A stretch of 64,000 nt of DNA from Ornithinimicrobium sp. INDO-MA30-4 (GTDB lineage: Bacteria; Actinomycetota; Actinomycetes; Actinomycetales; Dermatophilaceae), in the NCBI RefSeq assembly GCF_021535045.1, contig NZ_CP091056.1, positions 1,984,001-2,048,000 on the forward strand, given 5' to 3'. The notes beneath the pieces are model-generated. The model ran no database searches, was not told the DNA's origin, and saw only the letters and a program-made list of their open reading frames with translations. The translations under genes were made by a program, and so were the position numbers. Position 1 is the stretch's first letter. Every line of letters begins with the position of its first letter. Of this stretch, positions 58,866 through 64,000 are shown one piece after another.

Positions 58866-59376
58866 TGGGCACCACCGTTAGCGCTGGCCCACCGAACTCG
58901 GCTGCTGAGGAAAACTCCTCAAACGAGGTCGCTTCAAAGGCTGCATCCGCGATTGGGCGCCCATCCGCAGTCCACACCCATAGCCCGTCTAGCTCGACCG
59001 CCTCAGGCGGTGGGCCCGCGTCGAGATAGGTGGCAGCGGCGTCGAAGTCATAGCCGCACGCACGTTGGGCGGCCCGCTCCGATTCACCAACACAGAGCTG
59101 CTGCCATTGGCCAAAAGACCCGACGCCCGTGTTCATCGTCAAGATCACCATGTAACCGAATTCTCCATCCAGGATGTTGGCGCCGCTCACGAGCGACCCT
59201 TCCGGCAGTGCGGGCCAGACGTCCTCGCCCCCGCTGAAGTTGGCGTCATACTCGCGCAGACCTTGGCGAAGTTCCTCGCCTTCAACCGCATCCGTCTCAG
59301 CCGCGCAGCCTGCCAGTAACACGCTCGCCACGACAGCCGAAAACCCCCGGCAGACAGTCGACTTCGCGTGGCTCAT
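58858..59376 (-). CDS. Hypothetical lipoprotein
   Basis: Intact 172 residues. A signal peptide ends in the lipobox LLAGC, so the mature protein is probably lipid-anchored outside the membrane. The rest is acidic (EGEELRQGLREYD) with three further Cys (two near QLCVGESERAAQRACGYD). No domain is recognised. It overlaps the nucleoside hydrolase start by eight bases, so the pair is likely coexpressed. Confidence 0.82.
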   Translation of the reverse strand: MSHAKSTVCRGFSAVVASVLLAGCAAETDAVEGEELRQGLREYDANFSGGEDVWPALPEGSLVSGANILDGEFGYMVILTMNTGVGSFGQWQQLCVGESERAAQRACGYDFDAAATYLDAGPPPEAVELDGLWVWTADGRPIADAAFEATSFEEFSSAAEFGGPALTVVPSE

Positions 59377-59471
59377 GCAGCGACGCTACCCAGCCACTCC
59401 CGAAGGGTCAATGAGTCGCGCGCCGGTTCGTTCGCCCTGAAACGAGAGTCGAATGCCCCTAAGATCGAGGT

Positions 59472-60036
59472 ATGCAGCCAGTGCCGTGGGTCATTCTTGT
59501 CACCGGCCCGCCCGGCTCCGGCAAGTCCAGTGTGGGGGCGGCGCTGGCCAGGCACCTGGGCGCCGCGCTTCTCGATCAAGACTCAATGACGAACCCCTCG
59601 TCGACGTCGTCGCGCGATCAATTGGCGCGACGTCTTATGACGATCCGGCGCTCTCGGCGCTAGTTCGCGAGGCACGCTACGAATGCGTCTTCTCAGCCGC
59701 CTTGGACTGCGTCCGGTCGGGGACCAACTCGGTGCTGATTGCCCCTTCACACAAGAGCGTCGCCACCTCGACACCTGGCAACAACTGGCCACCCGAATCA
59801 GTCAAGCCGGGGGGAAACCTGCCATGGCCTGGATCCGCATTGACGCGGATGAGTTGTCCCGCAGGCTCTCACGGCGGGGGGCGACAAGAGACGCTAACAA
59901 ACTCGAAAATCTCCAGAACTACTTGGCAGGTCTCGATTTGGCGCCGCCGGTCGGGCCATTCGTCGAAGTCGACGCCCACAGCACGATAAAACAGCAGGTC
60001 AAAGACCTTGCACAGGAGTTAATCCAACTGCACTGA
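59472..60036 (+). CDS. P-loop kinase-like ATPase (two frameshifts)
   Basis: About 187 residues. The Walker A motif is VTGPPGSGKSSVGAALARHLGAALLDQDS, as in small-molecule kinases and zeta-like kinases. Frames change near 59590 and near 59745. The rest reads IGATSYDDPALSALVREARYECVFSAALDCVRSGTNSVL and MAWIRIDADELSRRLSRRGATRDANKL. It is too short for a ribokinase and closest in shape to shikimate/gluconate kinase-like proteins. The adjacent LacI gene and importer suggest phosphorylation of a sugar or nucleoside, which is inference. Confidence 0.75.
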
Positions 60037-60073
60037 GCGCAGAAACGCTTCAAAATTCAGTTTGCATCAAGGG

Positions 60074-60132
60074 TTGACAACCTTGTCATTGCGCCTTCAT
60101 AGTTGACTTATCGCTCAATGACAACGATGACA
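60074..60132 (+). promoter_or_regulatory. Promoter with two LacI-operator-like dyads
   Basis: TGACAACCTTGTCA (60075-60088) is a perfect dyad and TGACAACGATGACA (60119-60132) is a degenerate copy, centres 44 bases apart. A TTGACA (60074-60079) overlaps the first dyad and a CATAGT box lies 18 bases on, a plausible sigma-70-type promoter. Both match LacI-family operators such as TGACAACGTTGTCA, so the LacI protein encoded just downstream probably represses its own operon and the importer. Confidence 0.7.
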
Positions 60133-60144
60133 TAGGAGGCTGAC

Positions 60145-61256
60145 ATGACGACAAATCGTCGCCGCGCGGTCCTTCGAGACGTCGCAGAGTTGGCTTCCGT
60201 GAGCATCAAGACCGCCTCGCGCGTGCTCAACGACGACCCAGCCGTCGCTGAGCCCACTCGAGCCGCTGTCGTCCGGGCGATGGAAGCCCTCGACTACCAG
60301 CCAGACCCGGCAGCACGGTCACTGCGAGCGGGCAAAGACCGGATGGTCGGCGTTGTCATCGATAGCGTCGGCGACGTCTTCTTTTCGCGAATGGTGGCCC
60401 GCATTGAGTCAGTGCTCAACGCCGCTGGATACCTCGCGCTGATTGCGTCCAGCAACCGCAACGAACAAGCCGAGCGCGATGTTGTTCAGGCCTTCGTGCA
60501 GCGCCGTTGCGCCGGCATCATCGTCGCGCCGATCACGCCGGCATCCCTGCATGGGTTAGGCCTGCGCGACACCCCCATCGTCTTTGTCGACCGAATCGGC
60601 GACCTGCCGCAGACTCCTCCGTCGTGTCCGACGACTACGGCTTCGGGTGGCGAGCCGCCGAACACTTGATCCGACACGGCCACCGACGCATTGCCCTGAT
60701 CAGCGACACTCCGTCATTGGCAACGACCCGCCTGCGCCAGGATGGCTTCCGCGCAGCCATGACCGCCGGGAACTTACCTATCGACGAACGCCACATGCAA
60801 ACAAACTGCGAAGAGCGCGGCGAGGTCTTGCGGGCGATCAACTACCTGTTGCACCTCGACCAACCACCGACCGCGCTGATCTCCACCAACACCCGACTTT
60901 CGCTCGGCGTTGTCCCCGCACTGCACCAATACCGGCGCACCGACGTCGGACTCATCTCGATCGGTGACTTCGACATGGCAGCCAGCCTGTCCCCGGGCGT
61001 CACCGTTATCGACCACTCGCCTGAGGCACTCGGCGAAGAGGCGTCCACCACGCTGCTGCGCCAATTGAGCCAGTCCGGCGCAGCGCCTCAGGAAACCCTT
61101 ATCACGGTGCCAGCACAACTCATACCCAGAGGTTCAGGGAGGTCCTTATGGGCTCCTTGCAAGTCACGGACTCAACGAAGAGGACCCAGGAGAAAGTATG
61201 TCGACCACCACACAGCACTCCGTTGGAGCGCTCGCGCACACCCCACTGCGGGGTGA
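60145..61256 (+). CDS. LacI-family sugar-responsive repressor (two frameshifts)
   Basis: About 345 residues before the tail. The N-terminal helix-turn-helix reads LRDVAELASVSIKTASRVLNDDPAVAEPTRAAV, followed by a hinge and a sugar-binding fold (RMVGVVIDSVGDVFFSRMVARIESVLN). The frame changes near 60615 (DRIGDLP then SVVSDDYGFGWRAAEHLIRHGHRRIALI). The body ends near PAQLIPRGSG; the open frame to 61256 beyond this is rich in Arg and not family-like, so the true stop is probably displaced by an error near 61140. Two operator-like dyads precede it. Confidence 0.87.
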
Positions 61257-61266
61257 CGTCTCGTGA
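61198..61266 (+). CDS. 22-codon leader-like open frame before the ABC importer
   Basis: ATG 61198 has an AGGAGA ribosome site and encodes a short peptide, MSTTTQHSVGALAHTPL and four further residues, whose TGA overlaps the GTG start of the ATPase gene (GTGA). It could be a translated leader coupling translation. The alternative, favoured by the high error rate, is that it is the true N terminus of the ATPase displaced by one base. Confidence 0.4.
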   Translation: MSTTTQHSVGALAHTPLRGDVS

Positions 61267-62030
61267 GCATCGAACCGATCTATGAAGCCCGCAACATCGT
61301 GCGCAACTTCGGCTCTGTCCAGGCTCTTCAAGGCGCCAACTTCGACGTCCGCCCAGGTGAGGTCTCTGCGCTTATCGGAGACAACGGAGCAGGCAAGTCG
61401 ACTTTGGTGCGGATCCTTGCCGGAGCCGACCAACCCAACAGTGGCGAGCTGTTCTTCCAAGGGCAGCCCATCAGCCTCGGCAACCCCACCGATGCCCGCA
61501 GCCGTGGCATCGAGACGGTGTTCCAGGACCTGGCGCTGGCCAACCACCTCGACCCCATCCAGAACATGTACCTCGGACGCGAGTTGATGAAGCCAGGCCT
61601 ACTAGGCCGAATGGGCTTCATGCAGACGAGCGAAATGCGCGAAGTCGGCCGAGTTGCCTTCAACGACCTGGGTGCCACCGTCCGCAACTTCACCGGCCCG
61701 GTTGGCGGTATGTCAGGTGGTCAACGTCAGGCAATCGCCGTCGCCCGAGCAGCCGCCTGGGCCAAGAACGTGATCTTTCTTGATGAGCCGACCGCGGCTC
61801 TGGGAGTCGTCCAAACCAAGGGCGTGCTCGACCTCATTCGTCGGATCAAAGACAAGGGCATCGCCGTGGTGCTAATCAGCCACTCCATGCCGCACGTTCT
61901 CGAGGTCTCAGACCGCGTGCATGTGATGCGCCAAGGCAAGCGTGTCGCCGTCCTCAACTCCAAGGACACCAGCGTTGAAGAGCTTGTTGGTGCCATGACC
62001 GGTGCACTTGATGGGAAGGAAGCAGCATGA
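61263..62030 (+). CDS. Ribose-type ABC importer ATP-binding protein (single domain)
   Basis: Intact 255 residues from GTG 61263. Walker A is LIGDNGAGKSTLVRILAG, the Q-loop region GIETVFQDLALANHL, the signature GGMSGGQRQAIAVARA (LSGGQ with Met) and Walker B VIFLDEPTAAL. The RbsA/XylG family usually has two ATPase domains in about 500 residues; this is a single-domain form, as in FrcA-type systems. ATGA overlap to the permease. Substrate probably a monosaccharide, by family; not proven. Confidence 0.9.
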   Translation: MSIEPIYEARNIVRNFGSVQALQGANFDVRPGEVSALIGDNGAGKSTLVRILAGADQPNSGELFFQGQPISLGNPTDARSRGIETVFQDLALANHLDPIQNMYLGRELMKPGLLGRMGFMQTSEMREVGRVAFNDLGATVRNFTGPVGGMSGGQRQAIAVARAAAWAKNVIFLDEPTAALGVVQTKGVLDLIRRIKDKGIAVVLISHSMPHVLEVSDRVHVMRQGKRVAVLNSKDTSVEELVGAMTGALDGKEAA

Positions 62031-63120
62031 GTGTCGACACTCCCACAAAGCCGACCGCCCCGGCAGAGACGGCCCCGCGGCCCAACATGATGGCCCGAGT
62101 CGGCAGCGCTCTGGGCGCCCAGGCCATGCAGATCGTGTTGGTCTGGCTGGCCATCATCGCCATCTTTGCCGTGCTCAGCCCGGATGCCTTCTTTGACCCC
62201 AACAACTTCCGTAACATCGCCATCAGCGTCTCCATCTTGGCGGTGCTGGGTGTTGGCACCACCTTCATCATCATCACCGGCGGCATCGACCTCTCGATGG
62301 GCTCCGTGCTCGTCTTTAGCGGCGTCGTGTCCTCGATGGCGATGGGCAACGTCGGTGAAGGCCAAGGCTGGCTATCGGCCCTAGTCGGAATCATCGTCGC
62401 GCTGACCTCGGGTCTTGCCTGGGGAACACTCAATGGCTTCTTGGTCGCCAAGGCCAAAGTGCCCGCCATGATCGTGACCCTAGGAACCTTCGGCGCAGCC
62501 CTGGGTTTGGCCAAGTGCTCACCGGCGGCATCGACCGGCGCGACGTGCCCGACGTGTTGGTCGACACCGTTGGCTTCGGTGATGTCTTCGGCATCCCAAC
62601 CTTGGTGATCGTCGCCAGCCTCATCGTCATCGCCGGCATCATCCTGCTCAAGCGCTCGCGCTTTGGCCTGCACACGGCAGCCGTCGGCTCCAATGCTGAG
62701 GCTTGCCGCCGAGTCGGCATCAACGTCGACCGGCAATTGATCAAGGTTTATGCCCTCGCCGGTGGTCTCGCCGGACTCGCCGGACTGCTCAACCTCACTT
62801 TCTTCCGCTCCACCACGATCGCGGGACACAGCCTCACCAACTTGGACGTCATCGCTGGCGTCGTCATTGGCGGGACCAGCCTCTTCGGAGGCATCGGCAC
62901 GGTATTTGGCACGGTCATCGGCCTGCTGATCCCGGCCACTCTGCGCAACGGCTTCGTCATCCTGGGCGTCCAGCCCTACTGGCAGCAGGTCGTTGTGGGT
63001 GCGTTCTTGGTCGCCGCTGTTTACAGCGACCAGCTGCGCCGAGCCTCTAGCAGCCGTGGTGGCGGAGGCAGACCCAACCTGTTCCACCGTTTGTTTAACT
63101 CCAAGAGAAAGGACTCATAG
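62027..63120 (+). CDS. Ribose-type ABC importer permease (one frameshift)
   Basis: About 364 residues with eight to ten membrane helices. Signatures include VLGVGTTFIIITGGIDLSMGSVLVFSGV, TLNGFLVAKAKVPAMIVTLGTFGAALGLA and, after a frame change near 62512, DVPDVLVDTVGFGDVFGIP, GSNAEACRRVGINVDRQLIKVYALAGGLAGLAGLL and VIGGTSLFGGIGTVFGTVIGLLI. It is preceded by ATGA overlap with the ATPase and ends one base before the binding-protein start. Confidence 0.92.
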
Positions 63121-64000
63121 ATGCGTCCCCTGAAGGTAATTGCGCCCACTGCAGCAGCCGCACTCCTCGTCACGATGGCGGGTTGTGGCAGCAGCGACGA
63201 CACCGAGACCGCATCCGCTAGCGGCGGCTCAAGCGACGTCAACTTGGCATTCATCCAAGGCGTCATCGGTGACAACTTCTACATCTCGATGGAGTGTGGC
63301 GTCCGCGCCGCAGCCGAAGAGAACGGCGTTGAGGTCAGCGTCCAAGGCCCCCAGAAATGGGACCCGGCCCTGCAGCAGCCCATCGTTTCCTCGGTTGTTG
63401 CCACCAACCCCGATGCCATCCTGATCGCCCCCAACGACGTCAGCGCCTTGCAGCGTCCGTTGGAAGAGGCCGCCAGCGACAGCGAAATCGTCCTGGTCGA
63501 CACTACTGTTGAAGACCCCTCCATCGCAGCGTCTGAGATTGCCTCTGACAATGTCGGTGGCGGCGCCGCTGCCTTTGAGGCCATCCAAGAGTTGGCCCCC
63601 GAGGGCGGCAAGGTCTTGGTTATCGACAACCAGCCAGGCATCTCGACTTCCGATGACCGGGTGAAGGGCTTCGAAGAGGCCGTCGCCGAGGACTCCAACT
63701 TTGAGTATGTCGGCGTTGAGTATGCCCAGAACGCTCCAGCCACAGCCGCTGAGATTGTGACCTCCACGCTGCAGCGTGACCCCGACCTAGCCGCGATCTT
63801 TGCCACCAACATCTTCAGCGCTGAGGGTGCCGCCACCGGCATCGAGCAGGCTGGCGCCACCGGCGAAGTGCAGGTTGTGGGCTTCGACGCTGGCCCGGCC
63901 CAGGTTGAAGCTCTCGAAGACGGCACGGTGCAGGCCATCATCGCCCAGCAGCCCTACGACATCGGCTACCAGGGTGTCGAACAGGCATTGGCGGCCATCA
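63121..64000 (+). CDS. Sugar-binding lipoprotein of the ABC importer (3' end outside window)
   Basis: At least 293 residues, open at the window end. ATG 63121 follows the permease stop immediately, with an AAAGGA site inside the permease end. A lipobox (VTMAGC) and Ser/Asp linker precede a type I periplasmic-binding fold: LAFIQGVIGDNFYISMECG, AILIAPNDVSALQRPLEEA and AAIFATNIFSAEGAATGIEQAG. This is the RbsB/ALsB-like class that binds monosaccharides. It completes the ATPase-permease-binder set. Confidence 0.92.
   Translation, partial: MRPLKVIAPTAAAALLVTMAGCGSSDDTETASASGGSSDVNLAFIQGVIGDNFYISMECGVRAAAEENGVEVSVQGPQKWDPALQQPIVSSVVATNPDAILIAPNDVSALQRPLEEAASDSEIVLVDTTVEDPSIAASEIASDNVGGGAAAFEAIQELAPEGGKVLVIDNQPGISTSDDRVKGFEEAVAEDSNFEYVGVEYAQNAPATAAEIVTSTLQRDPDLAAIFATNIFSAEGAATGIEQAGATGEVQVVGFDAGPAQVEALEDGTVQAIIAQQPYDIGYQGVEQALAAI

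Noticed and set aside
61954-63087. A 377-codon open frame on the minus strand
   Set aside because: It is opposite the ABC permease and start of the binding protein. The translation is rich in Asp, Ala and Met repeats typical of a reversed membrane protein frame.
1-64000. CRISPR array, tRNA, rRNA, insertion sequence or prophage
   Set aside because: I looked for regularly spaced repeats, cloverleaf-type segments, transposase motifs and integrase genes and saw none that could be supported by reading alone.

Overview
The window comes from a high-GC Gram-positive bacterium, very probably an actinomycete (Actinomycetota). The signs are cell-wall-binding repeat proteins, a class F-type sortase next to a DUF4397 protein, an ECF sigma factor with an RskA-type anti-sigma factor, an LLM-class (F420-type) oxidoreductase, an IdeR/DtxR-like box, heavy use of GTG starts, and operons joined by ATGA/GTGA stop-start overlaps. 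No rRNA, tRNA, CRISPR array, insertion sequence or prophage was seen.

More than thirty genes are broken by one-base frame changes that leave a full-length conserved protein readable across two or more frames. Many sit in short G, C or T runs and affect genes that should be essential to their operons (cydA, cydB, cydD, cydC, btuD, cobQ). I read this mainly as uncorrected indel error in the sequence, not mass pseudogenization. Such genes are given as one CDS spanning all frames, with approximate breakpoints.

Layout. 0-8.7 kb: a partial unknown gene, a NarL-type two-component pair, a small membrane protein, a uracil-DNA glycosylase, an MFS exporter with TetR regulator, and a sortase/DUF4397/sigma/anti-sigma unit. 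9-18.4 kb: a secreted 5'-nucleotidase with cell-wall-binding repeats, a nucleotide-sugar dehydratase, L-lactate dehydrogenase, a FucP-like transporter, and a glyoxalase/OmpR regulator/kinase operon. 18.5-25 kb: an antiporter, an HdeD-like protein, a dipeptidase, and assorted oxidoreductases and an aldolase. 25-27 kb: cobD-cobU-cbiZ for cobamide salvage. 27-34.2 kb: cydA-cydB-cydD-cydC-blaI-blaR (cytochrome bd with its assembly exporter and a BlaI/M56 pair), with twin palindromes in front. 34.3-38.7 kb: 5-oxoprolinase pxpA-pxpB-pxpC with an NRAMP-like transporter and a divergent GntR regulator. 38.7-46.5 kb: more B12 genes (cobQ, cobO, btuD, btuC, btuF, cobC-like) with a cobalamin riboswitch in front of btuF, and a NERD/helicase gene between them. 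46.6-51.3 kb: a small glyoxalase-like gene, a CLC channel, then a candidate gasdermin-like gene and a large unrecognised gene separated by a strong hairpin. 51.3-55.2 kb: a siderophore uptake operon behind an IdeR-like box. 55.3-59.4 kb: a flavoprotein-methyltransferase fusion, a small new gene, a peroxiredoxin, a nucleoside hydrolase and a lipoprotein. 59.5-64 kb: a P-loop kinase, a LacI regulator with two operator-like dyads, and a ribose-type ABC importer running off the end.

The genes work together in clear blocks. B12 precursors are imported (BtuFCD under riboswitch control), adenosylated (CobO), and remodelled through CbiZ, CobC, CobD and CobU. Iron-siderophore uptake has its own operon. 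Cytochrome bd has its assembly factors and a likely autoregulator in one transcript. A sugar or nucleoside importer sits beside a nucleoside hydrolase and a kinase. The most interesting unexplained locus is the pair at 48.3-51.3 kb.
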